A stretch of DNA of 64,000 nt, from NCBI RefSeq assembly GCF_016834655.1, contig NZ_JAENHP010000001.1, positions 1,054,001 through 1,118,000 on the forward strand, read 5' to 3'. Numbering within the stretch: the stretch's first letter is position 1; each line of letters begins with the position of its first letter. Below, piece after piece: positions 16,594-26,032 of this stretch. A program made the translations under genes and the position numbers. The DNA is from Paractinoplanes ovalisporus. GTDB lineage: Bacteria > Actinomycetota > Actinomycetes > Mycobacteriales > Micromonosporaceae. The notes beneath the pieces were generated by a model. The model was not told where the DNA came from. It ran no database searches and saw only the letters and a list, made by a program, of their open reading frames with translations.

Positions 16594-19500
16594 TCCCAGT
16601 CGCAGCGCCACTGGTGCACGGCCGGCGACGCGTCACACGAGACGAGCAGGCTGCCGTCGGCGTTCCACACGAGGTCGGTCACCATCGTCCGGTGGCCCTC
16701 CAGGGTGCGGACGAGCTCGCCGCGGTCCAGGTCCCAGATCAGGACCCGGCGGTCGACGCCGCCCGTGGCCGCGAACCGGGAGTCGCGGGTGACCGCGGCG
16801 ACCTGGGTGAAACCGGCGTTGTCGAGCCGTCGCCGGACCCGGCCGGTCGAGGGCTCGAAGACGATCGGCTTCTCGAAACCGCCGGCCACGCCGAGCCGCC
16901 AGTCGGCGCCCACGGCCATCGCGCCCGGGAAACCGAAGAAGTGGTGCCATCGATATTCCAGCGTGGAGGGATCCCACGAGAGGACGCTCCCACCGACGTG
17001 GATCAGCAAGTGGGCGCCGTCCGGGCTGTAGAGGACGCGCGCGTCGCGTCCGGCGTCGTCCCGGGCGACGAACTCCCCATCGGGATAAGTGAAGAGCCGG
17101 ACGTCGCCCGCGATCGGACGGTCCGGATGCGTGGACGCGACCAGCAACCGTGTGCCGTCGGGGTGGACCGCCAGCGAGTCGACCCGGCCGCCCTCGCCCG
17201 GAATGGTGAGCAGGGACGTCCCCGTTTCCAGATTCCAGACCTGCACGGCGCCGTTCTCGTCCCCGACGACCACCTCGGTCGTGGTCAGCGCGAAAGCGGT
17301 CGCACGCCCGGTCGCGCCGGGCAGGGCCGCGCGGCAGCCGGCGGTGTCCGGGTCCCACACCCGTACGGCGCCGTCGTTGCTCACCGACGCCGCGTAGTGC
17401 TCCTCCGGGTCGAACGCGATCGCCGAGATCCGGCCGTTCCGCTCGGGGAACGTGTAGATCAGCTTGCCGCGCTCCCAGACCCGCAGATAGCCGTCGGCCC
17501 CGCCGGTCAGCAGCCGGTTGCCGTCGGCGGTCAGCAACGGGCGGACCGGCTGGGTGAAGTGGCGGATCGATTCGAGCTCGTGGGAAGGCCAGACGCCCAG
17601 CAACTCGGTCCGCCGGCCGTGCGACCCGAGCTCGTTCCAGCGGTCCAGCAGCCAGGGGTGAGCGGCGAACCCGGGAATCGTGCGGGCCCGGCGCAGCTCG
17701 GCCGCGGCGGCGGCGACGTCCCCGCTTCCGGCGGCCCGGTCGGAACGTTCCAGAGCCGCGGCGAAGGCGGCCTGATCGGTGACCAGCCGCCCGGCGTCGC
17801 GGGAACGCGCATAGCTCCACGGCGCCCGCACGCCGGTCGGTGGCACCGGGCGCACCCGCACGCCCTCGCGACCATCGGCGATCAGCAGGATCCGGCCGTC
17901 GCCGCTGAGCGCGACCTGCCGCACCATCCGGTGGGCCTCCGAGCCGGTCGTGGCCAGCGTGTGCAGGCTGCGGCCGGTTTCGGTGAGCCAGAACCGCGTG
18001 GCCCGTCCATGCCCGGCCGACACGAGCAGTTCCGCGTCGGCGGTGACGGCCAGCGCCCGGTCGGACAGCGTGAGCGGGTTGCGGGCGGTACGCCGTACGG
18101 TCCCGGACCGGGTGTCCCAGACGAGCAGGTAGCCGTGGAACTCGGCGATCACCGCCAGCCGGGCGTCGCGGCTGACCGCCACGAGGTCCACCTCGCAGAA
18201 GTTGTGGTCGTCGTGCCCGGTCAGCTCGCGCTCGATCCGTTCGGCGCCGACGTCCCAGAGCACCACCGCACCCGTCTGCCCGTGGAAGGCGGCGGTCACC
18301 GCCCGCCGGCCGTCGGGGCTCAACGCCAATGCCCGTACGGGAATGGTGTGTCTTCGAAGCCGGCCGACCTGAGCGCCGTCGGTGAGGTCCCAGACCTGCA
18401 CGACACCGTCGTGGCCTCCGGTCAGCCCGGTGCGCCCGTCGCCGCTGATCGCAACGTGGGAGGCGGCGCTGGTGCCCCAGTTGATGACCGTCGTGCGGCG
18501 GCCGGATCGCAGGTCCCACACCTCGGTGCTTCCGTCGGCCCGGGCCGCGATTCCCGTACGGCCGTTGCGGTCGACCGCAACCGCAACCACCGCCGCACCC
18601 CGCTTGCTGAGGCGGTGCCGGCGCTTGCCGTCCGGAGGCGACCACACCACGAGGGCGCCGTCCTCGTCGCCGCTGAGCGCGGTGCGGCCCTCGTGGTCGG
18701 TCGCCACCGCCGTGACCGTCCCGCCGGTGCCGGTGAACTCGAGCGACGGGCCCGGCAGGTCCGAGCCCCGTTCCTGCCGCAGGAGGTCGAGCAGGCGGCG
18801 GCCCGCGGGGTCGACCGCCAGCGCGGTCATCTCCGAGACCACCTGCTCGTCGGTGATCCGGCCGGTCCGCCACAGGTGCAGACCCTGGTTGTAGACGGTG
18901 TGCGGGTGCCCCGGATGCAGACCGGTCGCGATCCGCCAGGCCTCCTCGGCGCTGTCCACCTCGCCCAGTTCGAGCAGCGACAGCGCCTGGTTCGACAACC
19001 CGTCGGCCAGCAACCCGGTCGCAGGCGGCCGCTCCCGCGGGTGCGGGATCAGGGCGGCCACCGTGTCGGCGGCCTCGGTCATGGTCGGCCGCTGCCCGGG
19101 TTCGTGCTGGAAACACCGGCGCAGGAGGTCGGTCAGCGTGGCCGGCAATTTCAGGCCGGACTGTTCGAAGACCTCGGCCGCGGCCTGGCCGTGCCGGGTC
19201 GGCGGGCCGCCCATGGCCATCTCCAGCACACACAGCGCCCACGACCACACGTCGGTCGCCGCGGTGATCGGCTGGAGATCCCCCGCCGCGGACCGGGCCT
19301 GTTCGGGTGAGCAGTAGGCCGGGGTGCAGCCGGCGTAGCTGACCTCTCCCCCGGCCGCGCGGGCCCGGGCCAGCCCGAAGTCGGTCACCTTGGCGGTGCC
19401 GTCGGGTTCGAGCATCACGTTGGCCGGCTTCACGTCCTGGTGCACCAGGCCGCGCTCGTGCGCGAAGGCCAGCCCCCAGGCGATCTGCACGGCGGTGTCG

Positions 19501-19850
19501 ATCAACCCGGGCTGGTCGTCGAGGCCGAGGCGGCCGGCGGCCACGGCCTCGGCCAGGCTGCCGCCGTCGACCCACTCGGCGAAGACCCGGGGCAGACCGT
19601 CCAGACGCCGTACGTGGGCACAACCGACCACATGCGGGTGCGCGCCCAGCCGGACCCAGGTGTCGGCCTCGCGCTCGAACGCGGCCCGGCTCTTCTCGTC
19701 GCGGCTCAGCTCGGGGCGTGGGGTCTTGACCGCGAAGTCGGTCTCCCACTCCCGGTGGTGCACCCGGTGCACGACGCCCATGCCACCGCGGCGGACCACG
19801 TCGAGCACTTCGTAGTGCTCGAACACGACCTGACCGGCTTCCCAGGTCAC
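16578..19850 (-). CDS. Ser/Thr protein kinase with two WD40 propellers
   Basis: 1090 residues from GTG 19850. Residues of roughly 8-270 form a Hanks-type kinase: P-loop RRGGMGVVHRV, lysine in DFAVKTP, catalytic loop HQDVKPANVM, DFGLA and the CSPEQ version of APE. A short TPR-like helical linker (SNQALSLLELGEVDSAEEAW) follows. About 14 WD repeats come next, seven before and seven after a helical spacer near residue 700 (for example HDGVVQVWDL, NDGAVRVWDP and VDRRVLIWDL), suggesting two seven-bladed propellers. There is no membrane segment, so the kinase is cytosolic. It is 3 bp downstream of the SAVMC3_10250-like gene and probably co-transcribed. Confidence 0.93.
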   Translation of the reverse strand: MTWEAGQVVFEHYEVLDVVRRGGMGVVHRVHHREWETDFAVKTPRPELSRDEKSRAAFEREADTWVRLGAHPHVVGCAHVRRLDGLPRVFAEWVDGGSLAEAVAAGRLGLDDQPGLIDTAVQIAWGLAFAHERGLVHQDVKPANVMLEPDGTAKVTDFGLARARAAGGEVSYAGCTPAYCSPEQARSAAGDLQPITAATDVWSWALCVLEMAMGGPPTRHGQAAAEVFEQSGLKLPATLTDLLRRCFQHEPGQRPTMTEAADTVAALIPHPRERPPATGLLADGLSNQALSLLELGEVDSAEEAWRIATGLHPGHPHTVYNQGLHLWRTGRITDEQVVSEMTALAVDPAGRRLLDLLRQERGSDLPGPSLEFTGTGGTVTAVATDHEGRTALSGDEDGALVVWSPPDGKRRHRLSKRGAAVVAVAVDRNGRTGIAARADGSTEVWDLRSGRRTTVINWGTSAASHVAISGDGRTGLTGGHDGVVQVWDLTDGAQVGRLRRHTIPVRALALSPDGRRAVTAAFHGQTGAVVLWDVGAERIERELTGHDDHNFCEVDLVAVSRDARLAVIAEFHGYLLVWDTRSGTVRRTARNPLTLSDRALAVTADAELLVSAGHGRATRFWLTETGRSLHTLATTGSEAHRMVRQVALSGDGRILLIADGREGVRVRPVPPTGVRAPWSYARSRDAGRLVTDQAAFAAALERSDRAAGSGDVAAAAAELRRARTIPGFAAHPWLLDRWNELGSHGRRTELLGVWPSHELESIRHFTQPVRPLLTADGNRLLTGGADGYLRVWERGKLIYTFPERNGRISAIAFDPEEHYAASVSNDGAVRVWDPDTAGCRAALPGATGRATAFALTTTEVVVGDENGAVQVWNLETGTSLLTIPGEGGRVDSLAVHPDGTRLLVASTHPDRPIAGDVRLFTYPDGEFVARDDAGRDARVLYSPDGAHLLIHVGGSVLSWDPSTLEYRWHHFFGFPGAMAVGADWRLGVAGGFEKPIVFEPSTGRVRRRLDNAGFTQVAAVTRDSRFAATGGVDRRVLIWDLDRGELVRTLEGHRTMVTDLVWNADGSLLVSCDASPAVHQWRCDWDYEFV

Positions 19851-19853
19851 CTG

Positions 19854-20465
19854 TCAGTCAACCAGTGCCACATAGAGCGGAGAACCGAGCAGCACCCGTT
19901 CGCCCTCGGGGCCGGGCTCGTCCATCAGGCGCTTGGCGATGAACTCCATGTTCTGGGCCGGGCCGCGCAACGCGTCGGTGGCCGCGGTGACCGACTCGGG
20001 CGCCTGGGCTCCCTCGACCCGGGTGATTCCCTCGAGCAGCGAGGGCAGCATCGACCGGGCGATCGGCAGCACCTGCTGGTCGGCGCCGGGCGGCGTGCCG
20101 AAGACGTGCGCGCGGGAGCCGCCGAGACCCAGCACGGTCTTGCCGGTGCGGGCGCCGAAATAGACCATCGGGAAGCCGTCGGCCCCCACGGTCGGCCCCC
20201 AGCGCAGCGGCAGCATCCCCCAGAAGAACTGGCCCGGTTGCTCCACGGTGCCGAGGTCGCCGAAGTCGGTCAGATAGCGGACAACCCGCTCGAGCCGGGC
20301 CGTACGTTCCGCCCCCGCGATCGCCTCGCCGCCGCGCTTGGCCGTCAGGACCTTGAGCTCGACCCCGAACTCGGTGTTGCGCTTGCGCAGGGCCTGCGGA
20401 TCGATCTGCTGCAGCAACATCTCCACTTTGGCGTCGCTGATGTAGACGAAGTAACGGAACGACAT
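19854..20465 (-). CDS. Conserved SAVMC3_10250/DUF7019-like protein upstream of kinase
   Basis: 203 residues beginning MSFRYFVYISDAKVEMLLQQ. That N-terminus and the later GMLPLRWG and VYFGARTGKTVLGLGGS segments recall an actinobacterial family labelled SAVMC3_10250 or DUF7019. I recall this family from annotation and cannot verify it here. There are no catalytic residues, membrane segments or signal peptide. It is the first gene of the minus-strand pair with the kinase-WD40 gene (3-bp gap), which suggests the kinase and this protein act together. Function is unknown. Confidence 0.7.
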   Translation of the reverse strand: MSFRYFVYISDAKVEMLLQQIDPQALRKRNTEFGVELKVLTAKRGGEAIAGAERTARLERVVRYLTDFGDLGTVEQPGQFFWGMLPLRWGPTVGADGFPMVYFGARTGKTVLGLGGSRAHVFGTPPGADQQVLPIARSMLPSLLEGITRVEGAQAPESVTAATDALRGPAQNMEFIAKRLMDEPGPEGERVLLGSPLYVALVD

Positions 20466-20594
20466 TCATCCCCCTCGACGGCGGCCCCCAGTGTCTCATC
20501 CCGTGTCTCCCTCGCGGCCCGCTGCATCTCATCCTGTGACGACGTCGGCACAACGAGTGCACATTGCCTTAAGGTCGATTGTGGAGGGCGGAAG

Positions 20595-21116
20595 ATGAGC
20601 GCTGACGTGCACCAGCTCCAGGCCCGGCTCCAGCAGCTGGAACGCCGGGGCGCGGCCGTGATCGAGGTCGCCGCGTGCCGGCACGACCTGGCCTTCGCCC
20701 TGCAGGACAGCGGCCGCACGGCCGAGGCCGAGAGCCAGTTCGTCACGGCCCACTCCGAGTTCAGCCAGAGCGTCGGCCCGTCCCACGCGTTCACCGTGTC
20801 GTGCCTGCTCAACCTGGCCCTGGTGGTGTGGGAGCGGGGCCGCCTGGCCGAGGCCGAACAGCTGCTGCGCCAGGTCGTCCAGTTCCGCGTCGCCGCGTTC
20901 GGCCCGGCCCACCCGCTGAGCCTGAACGCCCGCGGCAACCTGCTCGACGTCCAGGCCGAGCGGGGCCAGACCCGAGAGGCCCGCACCGGATACCGCGATC
21001 TGCTGGCCGACACCGAGCGCACGTTCGGCCGCAACAGCGACTTGGCCGTCGCCGTCCGGACCCGCCTCAACCAGCTGGCCCCACCCCGCCCCGCCTGGTG
21101 GCGCCGCCGAGCCTGA
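20595..21116 (+). CDS. Small TPR-repeat protein
   Basis: 173 residues from ATG 20595 with GGAGG 7 bases upstream. There are three to four kinesin-light-chain-like TPR units (DLAFALQDSGRTAEAESQF, TVSCLLNLALVVWERGRLAE and SLNARGNLLDVQAERGQTRE) and a basic end (PAWWRRRA). It is divergent from the SAVMC3_10250-like gene and convergent with the large membrane protein (5-bp gap). It is probably a protein-interaction module in the same signalling cluster. Confidence 0.8.
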   Translation: MSADVHQLQARLQQLERRGAAVIEVAACRHDLAFALQDSGRTAEAESQFVTAHSEFSQSVGPSHAFTVSCLLNLALVVWERGRLAEAEQLLRQVVQFRVAAFGPAHPLSLNARGNLLDVQAERGQTREARTGYRDLLADTERTFGRNSDLAVAVRTRLNQLAPPRPAWWRRRA

Positions 21117-21121
21117 CCGCC

Positions 21122-23821
21122 CTATTCCGTTTGCGCTCCACCGGCCGACTCGGCCCATTTCTCGAGGTGCTCCGCGCCGGGAACAGCCACCTGCGCGGCT
21201 GCGGCCAGGGCCGCGATGATCGGTCCGGCCTCGCGACGGCGGGCCGCCGTTTCGAACGACCTGCGCAGGTCAGCGGGCGAAACGATGCCGGCGTCGTGCA
21301 GCAAATTCGTCCAGGCGACCGCGTGGGCCGGTTCCGGGCAGCTGACCACCAGACGGCAGAGCTCGCGCCACGCCACGATCGCGTCCGCCCGCACACCGAG
21401 CTCAGCCGCCAGACCCTCGTCGTCACTGGCTGACCTGGCGAGTAGGTCACCCGGGACGAACACGGCCCGGGCGTGGAGAGCGCTCCGGTAGCTCCTGATC
21501 GGTTTCAGCCCGCCGATGTCGGGTTGACCGGTCATGATCCGCCGAAAGTCGCCATGGTTCCGCAGCTCACGGAACGCGGGGTCGTTCCGGGCGCCCAGCC
21601 GGTTGATCGGTAGGCCGACGGCCAGGCCCAGCGCAGCGAACGCCTCTTGGCGCTTCGAGATGCGGGCCTGGTGGCAGGCCTCCACATAGAGAGTGCGCAA
21701 CGACTTGCTGAACAGGCCGTCCAGGGGGTCGTCGGGCGCCTCTTCCTCCTGACCACCACCGCCCGGATCGCTCACCGGCCCCGCCTCGGCGGAGTTCTTC
21801 TCCGGGGCCGAGACTGAGGCAACGAGCGTCTCAGCCATCGGTTTCCTCTCCTCGGCGAACTTCTTCTCCGCGGCCACGACTGAGGCGACGAGGGTCTCGG
21901 CCATCGGTTTCATCTCCTTGGCGAACTCCCCGACACGGTCCTCACCGCCGGCCGCCGTGACCGCACTCAGCATGGTTGTGGCGGACTCTTTGGCTTGGAC
22001 GAAGGCCTCAGCGCGTTCGTCCGCCGGGTGGTCCTTGTCCTCGTCCTCTCCGTGGCGCAGCCATCCCACCGCGCTGGAATACATGATCCGGATCCGGAGC
22101 GCCGTATATCCGTCGGCCGGCACCGTCGGCGAGGTCTTGGTGACCGAACCGGGCAGCACGCGGTAGAGCGCGTCGAGGCGACGGGCGACGCCGGACCATT
22201 CGTCCACCAGAGCCGGTTCGCTGCCGACGAGAGACAGCAGGTAGGCGTACCAGGCCAGCCGGTTTCCCGGGTCCACGTCGATGGCCTCGGCCAACAGGTG
22301 CGTGCGTACGTGGCTGTTGGTCAGATACGGCGGTTCGGTCGCGAGAACCTGCTTGGTGAGGCTGCGCCAGTTCTTCGTGCCGCACAACCCCTTGCCCAGC
22401 TCGGTGTGCGCCTCGCTCAGCGTGACCAGCACGAGGGCGGCGGCCCCGGTGAGCAGCACGTAGGAGACGTCCGCCACGTCGTCGTCCGGGGGCACGATCT
22501 CGCGGGTCCAGAGCACGTCGGTCACGACCGGACGCCGGTTGCGGGAGATCTCGATGCTGGCCCGGTCGCCGGCGCCCATCGTCACCGTGACGCGCCACGG
22601 TGACAGGTGGAAGAGCGTCCACCCGAGATTCAGCAACGCCTTGAGGACAGCGCTCTGCGGCATGGCCGCCAGCGCCTCGTCCGGCAGGGCGACCACGTCG
22701 GTTCCGCGCGGTATCAGCAACCCCTGCGGGCGCTGCCCGCCCAGCGCGGCCAGCCGCCCGACCAGGAACGCGGTGGCCTGGCCGTCGACCGCGTTGTCGG
22801 CGCCGCGCACCTCGAACCGCACGCGGAGCCGCCGACTGAGCCGGACCGCTATGACCGAGGCGGCGAAACAGCCCGCAACGGCACTTCCCGCCAGCACCAG
22901 CCAGCCCCCGACATCGGCATATCCGGCGATCACCCATGCCGCCCCGGCCGCCCCCGCGATCCCCGCGACCACCGCCAGCCCGGCGACCAGAGGCGAAACG
23001 ACCTTCCTACGAGGAGGCGGTCGTGCCGCACTCGGGTCGGTATTCGAACTCTGCCGCGGCTTGGGTGTCAGCCTGATGAGTCCGAGCAGCAGCCGTACGA
23101 ACAAGAGCATGGTCACCAGTGCACCGAGAAACGGTAGAGCGAGCCGGAGCAGAACGTCGCCGTAGCCGACCAGGGTCGTCGGATGACCGGTGCCGGCGGT
23201 CTCTTCCCGGACGGCCACGAGGCCGGCGGCTGCGTCCTTGTTGTCGAGGTCGGTCTTCTGGGCCTGCTCGAACCACTCCTGGGCGGTCGCGTACTGACCC
23301 GTCCGGAGGGCGTGTTCACCGGCGGCCACCATGCCCGCGGCGTCGGCTCGCTTGCTCCGGACGGCCACGACTCCGGCGAGGGCGCATTCCCGGGCGGTCT
23401 CGGTGGGTGCGGGCGGGATACTGGCCGACGGCGTGTTCGAAGGCGTGGTGGGAACTGGCGACGCCGCCCGTCCGGTGGTGGTCGGAGCCGCGGCGGTCGC
23501 GGACGGGCGACTCGGCGGCGACAGCACCGCCAGGTACCTCTCCTCGGCCCGGTTCAACAGCCCGTCGTCGAGGGCGCGGCCCGCTTCGGCGCAGTCCGAC
23601 GGCGTGGAAGCGGCCGGCGCCGAGACAGAGGACGGTTCCGGCGAGCCCGGGGCACACGCCGTCACGAAGCCGATCGGCACAATGAAGGCCACCATGCCGA
23701 GGACTGTCCCGCCGACCCTGATCATGACGTGTCCGATCGCCGTCCGGAGGTCATTGTCGGCCGGTTCACGTCGAGCGGGAATCGCCCCGACGGGTGGCTG
23801 TGCGTGTCGGACCCCGGACAC
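21122..23821 (-). CDS. Large membrane-anchored TPR-like protein of unknown function
   Basis: 899 residues from GTG 23821; ATG 23725 (867 residues) would put a lipoprotein-like signal (VGGTVLGMVAFIVPIGFVTAC) at the N-terminus and may be the true start. A Pro/Thr/Ser-rich segment is followed by a TPR-like pair (AAGEHALRTGQYATAQEWFEQA), then three or four membrane helices near residues 210-330 (LALPFLGALVTMLLFVRLLL, VAGLAVVAGIAGAAGAAWVI, WLVLAGSAVAGCFAASVIAV). A long soluble region follows. It contains an in-frame duplication, KPMAETLVASV twice about 27 residues apart (21790-21915). Not recognised. Confidence 0.7.
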   Translation of the reverse strand: MSGVRHAQPPVGAIPARREPADNDLRTAIGHVMIRVGGTVLGMVAFIVPIGFVTACAPGSPEPSSVSAPAASTPSDCAEAGRALDDGLLNRAEERYLAVLSPPSRPSATAAAPTTTGRAASPVPTTPSNTPSASIPPAPTETARECALAGVVAVRSKRADAAGMVAAGEHALRTGQYATAQEWFEQAQKTDLDNKDAAAGLVAVREETAGTGHPTTLVGYGDVLLRLALPFLGALVTMLLFVRLLLGLIRLTPKPRQSSNTDPSAARPPPRRKVVSPLVAGLAVVAGIAGAAGAAWVIAGYADVGGWLVLAGSAVAGCFAASVIAVRLSRRLRVRFEVRGADNAVDGQATAFLVGRLAALGGQRPQGLLIPRGTDVVALPDEALAAMPQSAVLKALLNLGWTLFHLSPWRVTVTMGAGDRASIEISRNRRPVVTDVLWTREIVPPDDDVADVSYVLLTGAAALVLVTLSEAHTELGKGLCGTKNWRSLTKQVLATEPPYLTNSHVRTHLLAEAIDVDPGNRLAWYAYLLSLVGSEPALVDEWSGVARRLDALYRVLPGSVTKTSPTVPADGYTALRIRIMYSSAVGWLRHGEDEDKDHPADERAEAFVQAKESATTMLSAVTAAGGEDRVGEFAKEMKPMAETLVASVVAAEKKFAEERKPMAETLVASVSAPEKNSAEAGPVSDPGGGGQEEEAPDDPLDGLFSKSLRTLYVEACHQARISKRQEAFAALGLAVGLPINRLGARNDPAFRELRNHGDFRRIMTGQPDIGGLKPIRSYRSALHARAVFVPGDLLARSASDDEGLAAELGVRADAIVAWRELCRLVVSCPEPAHAVAWTNLLHDAGIVSPADLRRSFETAARRREAGPIIAALAAAAQVAVPGAEHLEKWAESAGGAQTE

Positions 23822-23830
23822 AAAGCCTGT

Positions 23831-24397
23831 TCACGGGCGGTAGGTCAGGACGACGACGCCGCTCTTGAGTGGGGTCGCCGAGACCAGCGCGAAGCGGGTC
23901 GGGTCGAAGTCGCGGCGAAGCAGCGGGATGCCCTCGCCGGCGATCACCGGGCTCAGCTTGACGATCAGCTCGTCGATCTCGTTCAGCAGCTGGCCGGCCA
24001 AATCGCCGCCGCCGCTGAGCCAGATGTCGAGACCGTCCTGCTGTTTCAGGGCGCGGACGAACTCGACGGGGTCGGTGTTGACGACCTCGGGCTCGCCGCC
24101 GGGCGGGAGGGAACGGCTGAACACGTACTGCTTCATGTGGGCGTACGGGCTGGTGATCCCGGCCTTCAGAGCCGGCTCGAGCGTGCCCCGGCCCATCACG
24201 AGCGTGTCGAACCTGCGGTTCGGCTCGTCGTCGGGGATGCCCAGCGGGGCCCGCGAGTGGGTCGGCAGCGTCTCGGGACAGTTCGTACGGATGTATTCCT
24301 GCAGGTCCGGCTCGAACGGGAAGAAGTCGAAAGCGCCGTCGGGGGCGGCGATGAAACCGTCGATCGTCGACGCGATGTAGTACACGAGCTTTCGCAT
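23831..24397 (-). CDS. Dihydrofolate-reductase-like protein (RibD C-terminal domain)
   Basis: 188 residues from ATG 24397; a TTG 12 bases earlier is less likely. The fold signature is MRKLVYYIASTIDGFIAAPDG at the start, DTLVMGRGTLE in the middle, then DIWLSGGGDLAGQLLNEIDEL and KLSPVIAGEGIPLL. These NADPH-binding proteins (YyaP/RibD_C group) are reductases of unknown substrate, not housekeeping FolA. It is divergent from a TetR regulator 72 bp away, which probably controls it. Confidence 0.85.
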   Translation of the reverse strand: MRKLVYYIASTIDGFIAAPDGAFDFFPFEPDLQEYIRTNCPETLPTHSRAPLGIPDDEPNRRFDTLVMGRGTLEPALKAGITSPYAHMKQYVFSRSLPPGGEPEVVNTDPVEFVRALKQQDGLDIWLSGGGDLAGQLLNEIDELIVKLSPVIAGEGIPLLRRDFDPTRFALVSATPLKSGVVVLTYRP

Positions 24398-24469
24398 GCG
24401 GGGCCCCAATCACTATGGCTGTCGTGGTTAAAGTACAACACCTGCTGTGGTTGGTGCTAGCCTGGTCGC

Positions 24470-25036
24470 GTGGTCAGCAATCCTCAGCGCCGTGATCTGC
24501 TTGCCGATGCGGGGCTCCGGGTCCTCGCCCGGGCGGGCGCCCGCGGCCTCACGCACCGCGCCGTCGATCAGGAGGCGGGGGTGCCGGTCGGCACGACCTC
24601 CAACTACTTCCGCTCGCGTGACGCGCTTCTCAGCGGGCTGGCCGAGCGGATCTTCGCGCGCATGGCGCCGTCCGCGGACGAGCTCGAACCTCTCAGAGAG
24701 CAGGCCGACTTTCTGCGGGACATCGTGCGGCGCACCACCCGTGAACCCGATCTGATGCGGGCGCTGTTCGAGCTGCGACTCGAAGGGGCGCGACGGCCCG
24801 AGCTGGGGCGGTTGCTGGCCGGGACACTGCACCGGTCGTACGCCGAGGATGTCGCATTTCACGCATCGACGGGACTGCCGGGCGGCGCGTTCGAGATCGC
24901 TCTGCTGCACTACGCGCTCGACGGGCTGCTGTTCGACCTGCTCAGCACCTCGATCGGCGCCGACGTGGACCCGAACGAGGTGATCGAGGCGTTCGCGAAC
25001 CGGTTGAACGGGGCTGCCGGAGCACAGCCTGGATAG
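24470..25036 (+). CDS. TetR-family transcriptional regulator
   Basis: 188 residues from GTG 24470. The N-terminal HTH is ADAGLRVLARAGARGLTHRAVDQEAGVPVGTTSNYF (residues of roughly 10-45), followed by an all-helical ligand domain. The upstream ribosome site is weak. It is divergent from the DHFR-like gene and 6 bp upstream of an O-methyltransferase, so it may control both. The intergenic region is short and holds no clean dyad that I could fix. Confidence 0.9.
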   Translation: MVSNPQRRDLLADAGLRVLARAGARGLTHRAVDQEAGVPVGTTSNYFRSRDALLSGLAERIFARMAPSADELEPLREQADFLRDIVRRTTREPDLMRALFELRLEGARRPELGRLLAGTLHRSYAEDVAFHASTGLPGGAFEIALLHYALDGLLFDLLSTSIGADVDPNEVIEAFANRLNGAAGAQPG

Positions 25037-25042
25037 AACACT

Positions 25043-26032
25043 GTGGACATGGCGCGAGTATTCGAGACGCCGGACGGACCGCCGGGGCCGGCGCGAATCA
25101 TCGATCTGTACTGCGGGTTCATGATTTCCAAGACGGTGTTCGCGGCCGTCGAGTTCGGGCTGTTCGAGGCGGCCGGGCCGCAAGCCGCCACGTCACAGGA
25201 GCTGGCCAACCGCTGCGGCATCCCGCAGCGCAGCGCCCGGGCCCTGGCCGATCTGCTGGCCGACGCGGGGCTTCTGGTGCGCGAGGGCGGCGCCTTCCGC
25301 AACGCGCCCGACGCCGAGGCCTTCCTGAGCGGGCGCGGGCCGGCCGATCTGCGCACGATGGCCCGCTACTGGGAGACGGTCAGCTATCCGGCCTGGGAGC
25401 ACGCGGTCGAGGCGTTCCGCACCCGGCAGGGCGTACGCCCGGTGCTCGACAAGGCCCAGACCGAGGCTTACGAGTCGACGGTCGCCCTGGTCACGGCCGA
25501 GACGGCGGCCGACCTGGCGCGCGCATACAACTTCGGGCGGCACCACCGGCTGCTCGACGTGGGCGGCGGCTACGGCACTTTCGTCAAGCCGATCCTCACG
25601 GCGTACGGGAATCTGACCGCGACCCTGATCGACCTGCCCGAGGTCGCGGGGGCAGTCGCCGAGCAGCGGATCCCGCGGCTGACCGCGATCGGCGCCGACG
25701 TGTTCGAGTCGCCGTTGCCGGGCGGGCACGACCTGATCCTGGTGGCCAACCTCGTGCACCTGCTCCCGCCCGAGCGGATCGCCGAGCTGTTCCGGCGGCT
25801 GCGGTCGGTCGCGGCGCCCGGGACCACACTGCTGCTGGTCGACTGGTGGCGCACCGAGCTGGCCCCGCACCCGTCGGCCCGGTTCGGCGCCGGCGAGTTC
25901 CTGATCATCAGCGGCGGCGACCTCTACCAGGTCGACGAGGTGGCCGGCTGGCTGGGTGAGACCGGCTGGACGTTCACCGGTCTCACCGAGCTGCCCCCGC
26001 CGTCGGGCGTCATCCAGGCCGTGCCGAACTGA
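25043..26032 (+). CDS. SAM-dependent O-methyltransferase (plant-type/ASMT fold)
   Basis: 329 residues from GTG 25043 (ATG 25049 possible). An N-terminal winged-helix dimerisation domain (KTVFAAVEFGLFEAA, then SQELANRCGIPQRSARALADLL) is followed by the methyltransferase domain: SAM motif LLDVGGGYGTF near residue 170, motif with acidic residue TLIDLPEVAG, and NLVHLLPPERI. Members methylate hydroxyls of aromatic or polyketide-type molecules. No biosynthetic cluster surrounds it, so the substrate is unknown. Its 3' end overlaps the convergent GH43 gene by 23 bp. Confidence 0.87.
   Translation: MDMARVFETPDGPPGPARIIDLYCGFMISKTVFAAVEFGLFEAAGPQAATSQELANRCGIPQRSARALADLLADAGLLVREGGAFRNAPDAEAFLSGRGPADLRTMARYWETVSYPAWEHAVEAFRTRQGVRPVLDKAQTEAYESTVALVTAETAADLARAYNFGRHHRLLDVGGGYGTFVKPILTAYGNLTATLIDLPEVAGAVAEQRIPRLTAIGADVFESPLPGGHDLILVANLVHLLPPERIAELFRRLRSVAAPGTTLLLVDWWRTELAPHPSARFGAGEFLIISGGDLYQVDEVAGWLGETGWTFTGLTELPPPSGVIQAVPN

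Noticed and set aside
16614..19310. 898-codon plus-strand ORF and 1038-codon minus-strand frame overlapping the kinase-WD40 gene
   Set aside because: Both are shadows with Arg/Pro/Gly-rich composition; only one frame shows kinase motifs and WD repeats.
24398..24469. TetR operator between the DHFR-like and TetR genes
   Set aside because: Loose GTGGTT/AACCAC-like similarities exist but no dyad with clear symmetry could be fixed.
25043..26032. O-methyltransferase as part of a natural-product cluster
   Set aside because: No synthase, cyclase or other tailoring genes lie nearby; neighbours are a TetR regulator and xylan enzymes.
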